From Spirochaetales bacterium (GTDB lineage Bacteria; Spirochaetota; Spirochaetia; JABEVK01), in the NCBI GenBank assembly GCA_013043995.1, contig JABEVL010000215.1, positions 1 to 13,167 on the forward strand: a stretch of DNA of 13,167 nt, given 5' to 3'. The notes beneath the pieces were generated by a model. That model was not told the origin of the DNA. It saw only the letters and a program-made list of their open reading frames with translations, and searched no databases. Every line of letters starts with the position of its first letter. Position 1 is the stretch's first letter. A program made the position numbers and the translations under genes. This document shows positions 6,487 through 13,167 of the stretch, in pieces.

Positions 6487-7094
6487 GCCGCACCCTCTTC
6501 GGCAGCGGCGGCTGCCTGTTTGGTTTTGGTGATCTTCTGCGCTGCTTTTTCAAGGTTGTCGACGTCCTCAAGGTATCGTTTGATCTTGAGAATCGCGTCG
6601 TTGTACTCGGGGATCTGAACCTTTTCGTACAGATTGACCTTTTGAGTCGTCTTTTTCAGGGCGTATTCCAGGATGGTGATGCGTTTTTCTGCCACCTCCA
6701 CCTCGGTCAGCATTTCGGTCAGCTGTTTTAACTGCTCGATCCCGAAGGTCAGCCAGTTCGGGTTTGCGAACCTTGAAAACTCGGCCACCGAATATTCCAG
6801 GGCTTTCAGCTGGGGCGTTTTGATGCCGGCGACCTTCTTGACTTCCACCTCAACCTTTTTGAGTTCAAAGATGTCGAGGGGGAACTCGGCCCAAAGAGCA
6901 ACATTCTGCTTCATCGCCGCCAGCATCCTGGCCAAGCGCTCGTTGAGCTCCTTGAGGACCTCTTTCTGTTTCTGGATCGTCACGCGCAACGCCGCTTCTT
7001 TGCTTTTCAGTACAGGCAAAGCCGTTTGGCGGGCTTTGAGCTGGGCGCGGAGCTGCTGCATGGCGATTTTATTGAACTGGTACGTCAGCGCCAT
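6483..7094 (-). CDS. atpD: V-type ATPase subunit D (central rotor shaft)
   Basis: The D subunit is the long two-helix shaft that turns inside the A3B3 hexamer. The protein has 203 residues, mostly helical: an N-terminal helix at about 5-65 (FNKIAMQQLRAQLKAR, then a charged KQKEVLKEL stretch) and a long C-terminal helix at about 118-195. The segment KVNLYEKVQIPEY (153-165) matches the usual VNALE..IP region of D subunits. The tail is an Ala/Glu-rich stretch ending EEGAA. The ATG at 7094 starts one base after the atpB stop, with only a poor Shine-Dalgarno, so it probably depends on coupling to atpB; its own stop overlaps the atpI start. The usual partner subunit F, which normally binds D, is not encoded in this operon. 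Confidence 0.94.
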   Translation of the reverse strand: MALTYQFNKIAMQQLRAQLKARQTALPVLKSKEAALRVTIQKQKEVLKELNERLARMLAAMKQNVALWAEFPLDIFELKKVEVEVKKVAGIKTPQLKALEYSVAEFSRFANPNWLTFGIEQLKQLTEMLTEVEVAEKRITILEYALKKTTQKVNLYEKVQIPEYNDAILKIKRYLEDVDNLEKAAQKITKTKQAAAAAEEGAA

Positions 7095-7095
7095 T

Positions 7096-8415
7096 TCAGT
7101 TTTTCCAGTACTTGTCCATCAGGCTTTGTTTGATGGCGACTTCAGTTTGGTTAAAATGCTTGGCGAAAAGATCCCAGGCGGTGTCGAGCATCTCATCCAC
7201 CTGGATATTGACGTCGATGGCCAGGAGCTTGAGCGAATACTCGGCGCCAAATTTGATGGTCCGTTCGTCGTAATCCGTCAGGTCAAAACCGTTATCTCGC
7301 TTGGTCTTGGCCTTGGCCGCGTCGGCAAAAAGGCGAACCGCGGCGTTCATCACCTGAGGATGATCTTCTCGCGTGCGTTTCCCAATGACGAGCTGTTTCA
7401 AGCGGGACAAGGATCGGAACGGGTCGACGATGACCTTGCCCACGTCGGTGTCCCGGCGAAGGAAGAGCTGGCCTTCGGTGATGTAACCGGTGTTGTCGGG
7501 GATAGCGTGCGTGATGTCGCCGCCGGACAGGGTCGTCACGGCAACGATGGTGATCGATCCGCCCGCAGGAAGCTGGGCGGCTTTTTCGTAGATCTTGGCC
7601 AGATCGGAGTACAAGGATCCCGGCATGGAGTCCTTGGAAGGGATCTGGTCCATCTTGTTGGAAACGATCGCCAAGGCGTCGGCGTACAGGGTGACGTCGG
7701 TCAAAAGGACCAGAACCTGCTGGTTCTTTTCAACGGCAAAGTACTCGGCCGCGGTCAAGGCCATATCGGGGATCAAAAGCCGCTCAACCGGCGGGTCTTC
7801 GGTGGTGTTGATGAAGCTCACGATGCGGTCCAACGCGCCGGCGTTGTCGAAAAGATGTTTGAAGTACAGGTAGTCGTCGTTGGAAAGTCCCATGCCGCCC
7901 AAAACGATCTTGTCGGCTTTTGTCCTCAGGGCGACGTCGGCCATAACCTGGTTGTAGGGCTGGTCGGGGTCGGCGAAGAACGGAATTTTTTGGCCCGTAA
8001 CCAAAGTGTTGTTGAGGTCGATTCCGGCGATGCCCGTCGTGATCAGCTCGGAGGGCTGCTTACGGCGGACGGGGTTGACCGTCGGGGAACCGATGGCAAT
8101 CTCTTCGCCGTCGATCTCCGGACCGCCGTCGATGGGTTGCCCGTAAGCGTTGAAAAATCTGCCCGAAAGCTGATCTGAAACCTTAAGCATCGGCGGTTTT
8201 CCTGTAAACACAACTTCGGAATTGGTAGCTACCCCTTCGGTGCCCTGAAAAACCTGGAGGGTGACTTCGTCGCCCTGGATCTTGACAACCTGGGCGGGTC
8301 GCCCGTCCACGTAGGCCAGTTCTTCATTGCCGATACCGCTGGCTTTCAGGGTACAAGTCGCCTTGGTCAGCTTGGTGATTTTCGTGTAAACCTTTTGAAA
8401 AGCCTGAGTAAGCAT
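7096..8415 (-). CDS. atpB: V-type ATPase subunit B (non-catalytic hexamer subunit)
   Basis: The B subunit alternates with A in the V1 head and supplies an arginine to the active site at the interface. The protein is 439 residues. The P-loop is degenerate as expected for B: LVTGQKIPFFADPDQPYNQ (138-156) replaces a Walker A motif. The Walker B-like region is VLVLLTDVT (234-242), and NTGYITEGQLFLRRD (308-322) precedes SLSRL (335-339), where Arg338 is the likely arginine finger. An N-terminal beta-barrel domain covers about 1-75. The ATG at 8415 overlaps the atpA stop by one base (TAATG) and has a strong GGAGG eight bases before it. In the region after the P-loop, several residues differ from the common archaeal and Enterococcus type, as I recall for the spirochaete/chlamydial branch. 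Confidence 0.96.
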   Translation of the reverse strand: MLTQAFQKVYTKITKLTKATCTLKASGIGNEELAYVDGRPAQVVKIQGDEVTLQVFQGTEGVATNSEVVFTGKPPMLKVSDQLSGRFFNAYGQPIDGGPEIDGEEIAIGSPTVNPVRRKQPSELITTGIAGIDLNNTLVTGQKIPFFADPDQPYNQVMADVALRTKADKIVLGGMGLSNDDYLYFKHLFDNAGALDRIVSFINTTEDPPVERLLIPDMALTAAEYFAVEKNQQVLVLLTDVTLYADALAIVSNKMDQIPSKDSMPGSLYSDLAKIYEKAAQLPAGGSITIVAVTTLSGGDITHAIPDNTGYITEGQLFLRRDTDVGKVIVDPFRSLSRLKQLVIGKRTREDHPQVMNAAVRLFADAAKAKTKRDNGFDLTDYDERTIKFGAEYSLKLLAIDVNIQVDEMLDTAWDLFAKHFNQTEVAIKQSLMDKYWKN

Positions 8416-10169
8416 TAGTTCGCCCTCCGTTCGTTCAGGATCGCGCGGAACTCTGATTCATATTTCTGGTAGTCGCTGGAGTTGAAAACAGCGTAGTTCA
8501 TCTGTTTTAAAACGTTGATGATCTTTTTAAAGTAGGGCGCAACCTCGTCAAAGGTGTCAAAATGGTAAGGCCAGTTGATCCCTTCCATGACGAGATCCAT
8601 CATGTATTTCTGCCGGGGGAGCGGACACTGCGAATCGATCTTGTCGAAAGCGTCTTGCTGCATGAGGACAAAGTCGATCATCTCGGCCTTCCAGAAAGTC
8701 AGGTGGTAATCGATCGGAACGCCGTCGTCACCCAGGATGTTGATCTGATCGCTCGCTTCTTTTCCCCTGTAAACCCAGTTTTTGGCCGTGAGAATCTTGT
8801 CCACCCAATCGGCGCCCAGCTTACCTTTCAAATAATCGCGGATTTCGGGGTATTCCAAGTATTTGGAATAACTGTCGATGGGGTCGATGGCGGGGTAGCG
8901 CTTCTGATCGGCGCGACCTTGCTGCAGGGCGTAGAAACAACGCGCCGATTTTTTGGTGGACTCGGTCACGGGTTCCTTGAGGTTACCGCCTGCGGGAGAA
9001 ACCGTTCCGATGAACGTGACAGAACCCGACTGACCGTTGTTGAGGACCACATAACCCGCCCGGGCGTAGAAGTTCGAGATGATGGCAGGAAGGTCCATCG
9101 GAAAGGCGTCCGGGCCCGGAAGCTCTTCCAGACGGTTGGACATCTCCCTCAAGGCCTGGGCCCAGCGGGAGGTGGAGTCGGCCAGCAAAAGAACTTTCAA
9201 CCCCATCATGCGGTAGTACTCGGCGATGGTCATTCCTGTGTAAACCGAGGCTTCGCGGGCAGCGACAGGCATGTTCGAGGTGTTGCAGATGATCGTGGTG
9301 CGCTCCATGAGCGAGCGGCCCGTTCTGGGGTCGATCAGTTCTGGAAACTCCGTAAAGATTTCGACAACCTCGTTGGCGCGTTCCCCGCAGGCCGTGAAAA
9401 CGATCAGGTCAGCCTCGGCATTTTTGGACAAGGCGTGTTGGAGAACGGTTTTGCCGGCTCCGAAAGGTCCGGGGATAAAGCCCGTTCCCCCTTCGGCCAT
9501 CGGGTTGAACGTGTCAAACATCCGGACCCCCGTTTCCATGACCTTGAACGGACGGGGTTTTTCCTTGTACGTGTGGATGGCTTTTTTGACGGGCCACTTT
9601 TGGACCATCGTCAATTTTTCCACGTCGCCGCTTTCATTTTCGATGACGGCAATCTGGTCTTCAATCGTGTACGAACCCGGCCCCACGATCGACTTGACCG
9701 TCCACTTGCCCTCAAGCTTAAACGGAACCATGATCTTGTGGTCGATCCAGCCTTCCTTAACAGAAGCAAGCCAATCCGCCGCTTGGACCCTGTCGCCGGC
9801 TTTGACCAGAGGCTTGAACTCGTACTTAACCTTTTTGTCCAGGGCTTCCGTGTACTCGCCCCGCTTCAAAAAGACACCTGTTTTTTTGTCCAAGTCGTTC
9901 TGGAGACCGTCGTAGTTCCTCGAAAGGATGCCCGGCCCCAGGTCAACTTCGAGCATGTGCCCGACAAATTCGACGGCTGTTCCAGATTTAAGCATCCGCG
10001 TGCTTTCATAGACCTGCCCGAAGGCGACGTCTCCCGTCACGCGGATGACTTCCCCCATCAAACGTCCGTCTTCGAGCACAACAAAAAAGATTTCGTTCTG
10101 CGCGACCGGGCCGTCAACCTGAATTGTCAACAGGTTGGCCACGATGCCTGAGATTTTTCCTTTTACCAT
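8415..10169 (-). CDS. atpA: V-type ATPase subunit A (catalytic)
   Basis: The catalytic subunit of the V1 head. It hydrolyses or synthesises ATP, coupled to ion flow through Vo. The 584-residue protein has an N-terminal barrel (about 1-70), the bulge/non-homologous domain typical of A subunits (about 110-200), a Walker A GPFGAGKT at 234-241, the catalytic glutamate in CGER (Glu263), and Walker B LLLADSTSRW at 327-336 (Asp331). These are followed by SVTFIGTVSPAGG (383-395). The catalytic residues are intact, so the enzyme should be active. The ATG at 10169 overlaps the upstream stop by one base (TAATG), with AGGGG some ten bases before. The tight overlap with both neighbours implies coupled translation of the core V1 genes. 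The sequence cannot tell whether the complex runs as a synthase or as a pump. Confidence 0.97.
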   Translation of the reverse strand: MVKGKISGIVANLLTIQVDGPVAQNEIFFVVLEDGRLMGEVIRVTGDVAFGQVYESTRMLKSGTAVEFVGHMLEVDLGPGILSRNYDGLQNDLDKKTGVFLKRGEYTEALDKKVKYEFKPLVKAGDRVQAADWLASVKEGWIDHKIMVPFKLEGKWTVKSIVGPGSYTIEDQIAVIENESGDVEKLTMVQKWPVKKAIHTYKEKPRPFKVMETGVRMFDTFNPMAEGGTGFIPGPFGAGKTVLQHALSKNAEADLIVFTACGERANEVVEIFTEFPELIDPRTGRSLMERTTIICNTSNMPVAAREASVYTGMTIAEYYRMMGLKVLLLADSTSRWAQALREMSNRLEELPGPDAFPMDLPAIISNFYARAGYVVLNNGQSGSVTFIGTVSPAGGNLKEPVTESTKKSARCFYALQQGRADQKRYPAIDPIDSYSKYLEYPEIRDYLKGKLGADWVDKILTAKNWVYRGKEASDQINILGDDGVPIDYHLTFWKAEMIDFVLMQQDAFDKIDSQCPLPRQKYMMDLVMEGINWPYHFDTFDEVAPYFKKIINVLKQMNYAVFNSSDYQKYESEFRAILNERRAN

Positions 10170-11026
10170 TACTTCTTACCCCTGCCGATGAAGAGATCGT
10201 CTGAAAAAACGATGCTCCCTTTGATTTGATTCACCAATTTATTGAACAGTTTCTCGCCGTTTTCTTCACTCAGCCCGTTCCAGCGTTCCACCATGGCCAG
10301 CTTTAGCGTGTAGGAATAAACGGCCAAGGTTCCGAAGGTCTGTGCCTCCCAGTTTTCCGTCAGCCAATCCCAACGCAGACTGTCCAGATATTTTTCCAGC
10401 ACGAGCAAATCAGGGTCAACCTGACCAACGATGGAGGCCTTGTCGCGTTCCATGCTGTGCAGCTGCTTTTCCTCGTAGATCTCGATCAGTCGGGACATGT
10501 AAGGCAGTTCCCGGGTCAAGCCGAAGTCGATGGCGCTCGACGTGAGGATTTGCTGGGCCGCATAGCCCACGGGGATCAACGATTCGTGAAAAGGCTGGCG
10601 CCTTTTACGCAGGGCCAAGGCCGTTGTCACGTTGCGCAGTTCCAGCTCGAAAAGGAACCAGTCTGCCAAGGGCTGAGAAACGTAGGCCTCGACGTTGGCG
10701 TAGAACGAGCTCAGGGCCGCGTCAACAGGACCGAGCTTCGACCGTGCGCGGTCGGCCTCGGCTTTTGAAGAAAAATCAACGCCCTGCAGCATTTCTGCCA
10801 ACTGGTCCTTCGACCAGCAGACGGGTTTAACAGGCGGATGACCCTCGGGCTGCTTTTGAAGAGCAACCTTGATGTCGTTGACGAGAAAGAGTTTGCGAAG
10901 CTCATGAAACTCCTCTTTGTCCAGCAGATCCTCGAGGGTGAGCATGAAATTCTCCAGAGAAACCGGAGCCTTTCCGTCCAACAGAAGATCAAATAAGCTG
11001 GAAACAAGGTAGTAATGTTGCTTCAC
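10169..11026 (-). CDS. DUF2764-family V-ATPase operon protein, probable C-subunit counterpart
   Basis: A 285-residue soluble, largely helical protein. It begins with the HYYLVSSLFDLLLDGKAP segment (4-21) that resembles the YYLVAGLPDL opening I associate with DUF2764, a family found between E and A in spirochaete, chlamydial and Bacteroidetes V-ATPase operons. Residues 126-143 (FELELRNV then ALALRKRR) resemble the E-x-RN motif region of the C/AC39 (d) subunits, which form the socket joining the rotor shaft to the K ring. No other C subunit is encoded here, so it is the natural candidate for that role; this is inference. The start is GTG at 11026, with GAGGA five bases before it, seven bases after the atpE stop. 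The stop overlaps the atpA ATG by one base. Confidence 0.82.
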   Translation of the reverse strand: MKQHYYLVSSLFDLLLDGKAPVSLENFMLTLEDLLDKEEFHELRKLFLVNDIKVALQKQPEGHPPVKPVCWSKDQLAEMLQGVDFSSKAEADRARSKLGPVDAALSSFYANVEAYVSQPLADWFLFELELRNVTTALALRKRRQPFHESLIPVGYAAQQILTSSAIDFGLTRELPYMSRLIEIYEEKQLHSMERDKASIVGQVDPDLLVLEKYLDSLRWDWLTENWEAQTFGTLAVYSYTLKLAMVERWNGLSEENGEKLFNKLVNQIKGSIVFSDDLFIGRGKK

Positions 11027-11033
11027 GATTTCC

Positions 11034-11645
11034 TCACGCCTTTGCCGGGAAAAGGATCTCTTTGGCGCGGGCTTTCAAAAAGGACTGAAAGAACTGAAGA
11101 AAATCCCTGTCAGTAAAGGACAGAACAAAGGAACCGTCCTTAGGCTCGATCCTGAATCCGCCATCCATGCGGGCTTCAAACTTCAGTTCCACACCCTTGG
11201 CAAGTATTTCACTCGACTTGGCCTGAAAGGCCTGGGAAAGTTCTTTCTGCCGGGAAGCGGGAAGAACGAGATCAAGCTCTGCGTTCTTGGGGTCCCATTT
11301 GGCGACAAGCTCCTTGATGAGCTCCTGCACAAAGGCGACGTCTTGAAACGACGTTTTCACCCCTGACGAAAGGGCCGAAGCCGTCAGCAGGTTGGTAATT
11401 TCCAGCTTGAGTGTCGCAATAGCTTGCTCACCCGCCATTTTAACCTCGGAGAGGGCCTTTGATTTTAACTGTTCAGCCTCGTTTTTTGCGGCTGACGTCA
11501 CAGCCTCGGCCTCGGCCTTGGCCTTGGTGATCACGACCTGCGCCTCTTTCTGCGCCTTTTCCAAAATAGCTTTAGCCTCTGTCGAAGCCTTCTCCACGCC
11601 TTCTCGGTACAGCCTATCCGTGAGCTCTTGCAGTTTTCCTTCCAT
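11034..11645 (-). CDS. atpE: V-type ATPase subunit E (peripheral stalk)
   Basis: The E subunit is the peripheral stalk that holds the A3B3 head against the stator. The 203-residue protein has the classic layout: a long Ala/Lys/Glu-rich helix at about 1-90 with repeated A-x-A-E patterns (KAKAEAEAVTSAAKNEAEQL, 41-60), then a globular C-terminal half at about 100-203 (ELVAKWDPKN at 111-120, FRIEPKDGSF and FLQFFQSFLKARAKEILF). It is the first gene of the operon; the ATG at 11645 has GAGG nine bases upstream. No separate G/H-type stalk partner is present. Low-complexity helical proteins are easily misassigned, but operon position and the C-terminal domain support E. Confidence 0.87.
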   Translation of the reverse strand: MEGKLQELTDRLYREGVEKASTEAKAILEKAQKEAQVVITKAKAEAEAVTSAAKNEAEQLKSKALSEVKMAGEQAIATLKLEITNLLTASALSSGVKTSFQDVAFVQELIKELVAKWDPKNAELDLVLPASRQKELSQAFQAKSSEILAKGVELKFEARMDGGFRIEPKDGSFVLSFTDRDFLQFFQSFLKARAKEILFPAKA

Positions 11646-11827
11646 TCGCAGTGACCTCGCTTAACTTGTCTTCAGGGAGCTTAACCTAACCATTTCACTT
11701 TGAAAAGCCTTCCCAGTCTAAAAATAAGAAGAATTTTTTATCTTAATAAATTATTCATATATTATTTTAATAGTAATAATCTAACCATGACTGGACTCTA
11801 AGACCCGATTTAAGACACTATGGCCGA
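11646..11827. promoter_or_regulatory. AT-rich divergent control region between atpE and the MFS gene
   Basis: This 182-base gap separates the two divergent transcription units and must hold the ATPase operon promoter. Bases about 11716-11785 are almost entirely A and T, in strong contrast to the surrounding coding DNA. They include a weak inverted repeat, ATTATT (11761-11766) and AATAAT (11775-11780). Several TATAAT-like hexamers occur on both strands, but I could not find a -35/-10 pair with correct spacing good enough to name. The leader of atpE (11646-11700) shows no clear hairpin. Confidence 0.45.
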
Positions 11828-12985
11828 GTGACGACGTTTATATGGCTTTTTCTGGCAAACTTTCTTGTTATTGCCTCCTTAAACTCTCTGAGTCTTCTTG
11901 CACCCTTTTTAGACAAGTTGGGAGCGTCCCAGATCTTTTTGGGTGTTTTCGCCAACCTCCCCTCGCTGGTTCTGGTCCTGGCCCTTTCGTTTTGTTCGCG
12001 AACTATTACCCGACTTCACCGCGTCAGAACCCTTCGCTGGTCGTTTTTTGCGCTACTGGCCTCATTTCCCGTCATGCTGATTTTTTCGCACAACCTTGCG
12101 GTGCTCACCCTGTGCAGGTTGTTGGGTTCGGGAGCCTACGTTTTTTCGAGCAGCTTCTTGATGGCCATGGTCTACGACCAGACGCCCCAAATCCGCCGTG
12201 CTTCCACCATGGCTCTGTTCGGAACCGGCGGCCTTTTAACGAATCCCGTCGTCTCTTTGCTGGGAGAATGGACCGTCAAAAACTTTGGAGGCCCTGGTCT
12301 TTTTGCCGTCGGCTTCGGCTTTGCCTTTCTTGCCCTGCTCACCCTTGCGTTCCTCCACGAGACCCCAGCCGATCGCCCGGCCCAAGCCCCTCACTTTTGG
12401 GACACAGCGCGTTTTGCCCCTTTCAGAACTCTCGAAATTCTGGCCTTCCTTTTTGGAGGAGCCTACACCGTCTACATGACCTACACCCCGATTTTTACGC
12501 TTGAAAAACTGGGCTTGGCCAATTTGTCGGTTTTCACCATCCCCTTTGCCGCAGTATCGATCGTTTTAAGGTTTGTTTTTTCCAGGGACCTGGACCGCCG
12601 ATCCTCCCAAAAGTTGACCCTTGCGGCCTTTGGCGGCATGGGGTTTTCTTTCCTGATCACGATCCTGTCCGGGGCTTTGAGCTGGTCCAGCTGGGGTTTT
12701 TCCCTCTTGCCCTGGTTCCTTTTGGGTACGGCAGGCGCTTTGTACGGCGGCGCTCACTCCCTCCTCTACCCGATCCTTTCGTCCCAATTTGTTCACCGCG
12801 GCGGGGCCCGGGATTCGGCCAGCTCCAACAACGTTTTTCTGGTGTTCAGCACCCTGGGAGCAGGAATCCTGGCGCCTTTGTGCGGGGCCTTGGGCGACCT
12901 GGGAGGGTTCAGCGCCCTATTTGGGACGATGCTGGTCGTTTCTGTGACGGCGATTTTTGTTACACGACGCGCCTGGGGGGCCTGA
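11828..12985 (+). CDS. Major facilitator superfamily transporter
   Basis: An inner-membrane transporter of 385 residues with about twelve hydrophobic segments in two six-helix halves (about 1-178 and 200-380). These are joined by a short polar loop containing HETPADRPAQAP (177-188). The first half has a loose version of the loop 2-3 motif (CSRTITRLHRVRTLR, 56-70). The second half has a better one, FSRDLDRRSSQK (251-262). The segment GAHSLLYPILSSQ (308-320) followed by RGGARDSASS (324-333) is typical of drug/sugar exporters of this superfamily. Substrate unknown. The start is a GTG at 11828 without a clear Shine-Dalgarno; it is preceded by ATGGCCGAGTGA (11820-11831), whose stop overlaps the GTG. 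No upstream in-frame ATG exists before a stop at 11777. The sequence is otherwise intact. Confidence 0.88.
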   Translation: MTTFIWLFLANFLVIASLNSLSLLAPFLDKLGASQIFLGVFANLPSLVLVLALSFCSRTITRLHRVRTLRWSFFALLASFPVMLIFSHNLAVLTLCRLLGSGAYVFSSSFLMAMVYDQTPQIRRASTMALFGTGGLLTNPVVSLLGEWTVKNFGGPGLFAVGFGFAFLALLTLAFLHETPADRPAQAPHFWDTARFAPFRTLEILAFLFGGAYTVYMTYTPIFTLEKLGLANLSVFTIPFAAVSIVLRFVFSRDLDRRSSQKLTLAAFGGMGFSFLITILSGALSWSSWGFSLLPWFLLGTAGALYGGAHSLLYPILSSQFVHRGGARDSASSNNVFLVFSTLGAGILAPLCGALGDLGGFSALFGTMLVVSVTAIFVTRRAWGA

Positions 12986-13025
12986 ACGTCTTGACCAGCG
13001 GGGGAGCCTCCCTTAACTTGGCTGC

Positions 13026-13167
13026 ATGACCCACGATTCATCACGACGTACCACGGTTTGGGGTTTGGCGCTTGCCCTTTTTTTGGGGGCCTTGGACCAG
13101 ACGGTCGTTTCGACGGCTCTGCCCAGCATCTCCAACGACCTGGGCGGGCTTTCACGCTACACCTGGG
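13026..13167 (+). CDS. DHA2/EmrB-QacA-type MFS drug exporter, N-terminus only (cut by window end)
   Basis: Only the first 47 codons are visible, but they are diagnostic. After a short basic leader (MTHDSSRRTTVWG) comes LALALFLGALDQTVVSTALP (14-33) and then SISNDLGGLSRYTW. The LDxTVVxxALP motif in the first membrane helix, followed by I..DLGGL..Y.W, is the hallmark of 14-helix DHA2 multidrug exporters. The ATG at 13026 is 40 bases after the stop of the preceding MFS gene and in the same direction, so the two could be co-transcribed. The Shine-Dalgarno is unconvincing: the only G-rich stretch (13000-13005) lies about 20 bases before the ATG and is partly tied up in a small GGGAG/CTCCC inverted repeat. 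The frame remains open to the last base. Confidence 0.85.
   Translation, partial: MTHDSSRRTTVWGLALALFLGALDQTVVSTALPSISNDLGGLSRYTW

Noticed and set aside
6673..8178. A 501-codon open frame on the plus strand opposite atpB and atpD
   Set aside because: It crosses the boundary between two real genes on the opposite strand and has low-complexity Gly/Val/Asp-rich content; no independent start signal supports it.
8562..10151. A 529-codon open frame on the plus strand opposite atpA
   Set aside because: It mirrors the codon pattern of a fully conserved catalytic subunit on the other strand. Its translation is rich in Arg, Asp, His and Val without any family motif, so it is a shadow frame.
11701..11715. 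GAAAAGCCTTCCC resembles the left arm of the 2162-2191 terminator
   Set aside because: Only the one arm is present, with no complementary arm following; a chance match of about 12 bases.
12998..13020. GGGAG/CTCCC hairpin between the two MFS genes
   Set aside because: It is short, with too small a loop and no run of T residues; it may affect ribosome access but is not a supported terminator.
1..13167. CRISPR arrays, insertion sequences, tRNA or rRNA genes, defence or phage genes
   Set aside because: No regularly spaced repeats, transposase-like proteins, terminal repeats with target duplication, or structured RNA signatures were seen on either strand.

Overview
The window is an ordinary-looking chromosomal segment from a bacterium of moderately high GC content. 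It is dominated by a seven-gene V-type ATPase operon on the minus strand (about 4124-11645). The order E, DUF2764-like, A, B, D, I, K matches, from memory, the V-ATPase operons of spirochaetes, chlamydiae and some Bacteroidetes. Together with a NeuB-type sugar synthase and an EIIA(Ntr)-like PTS protein it makes a spirochaete the best guess, but the phylum is not proven by anything here.

Layout. (1) 3-629 (+): the 3' end of an unrecognised gene, convergent with and overlapping a neuB-family sialic/pseudaminic/legionaminic-acid synthase gene (617-1723, -). The overlap sits on a near-palindrome, so both proteins end in the same five residues. (2) 1804-2124 (+): an orphan 106-residue protein with a good sigma70-like promoter, a strong ribosome binding site and a strong hairpin terminator. 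(3) 2190-4026 (-): a PTS EIIA/PtsN-like gene followed by serS (seryl-tRNA synthetase). They are probably co-transcribed and share the bidirectional terminator at 2162-2191 with the orphan gene. (4) 4081-4109: a second symmetric terminator that closes the ATPase operon. (5) 4124-11645 (-): the V-ATPase operon. (6) 11646-11827: a very AT-rich divergent control region. (7) 11828-12985 and 13026-end (+): two major facilitator superfamily transporters, the second a DHA2/EmrB-QacA-type drug exporter cut by the window edge.

How the parts work together. A and B form the catalytic/non-catalytic hexamer, D the rotor shaft, E the peripheral stalk, I the stator channel and K the membrane rotor ring. The DUF2764-like protein sits where other operons carry the C subunit. 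The operon has no recognisable F, G/H or classical C gene. K keeps the Ser/Gln/Glu ion-site residues seen in Na+-type rotors but has Met at the position of a fourth ligand. The other genes are housekeeping (serS), regulatory (PTS), surface-sugar synthesis (neuB) and export (MFS).

I see no mobile element, CRISPR array, tRNA or rRNA gene, and no gene-free stretch longer than about 180 bases. I did not find a clearly new system. The best leads are the reduced V-ATPase subunit set, the K ion site, the orphan small protein and the palindromic convergent gene ends.
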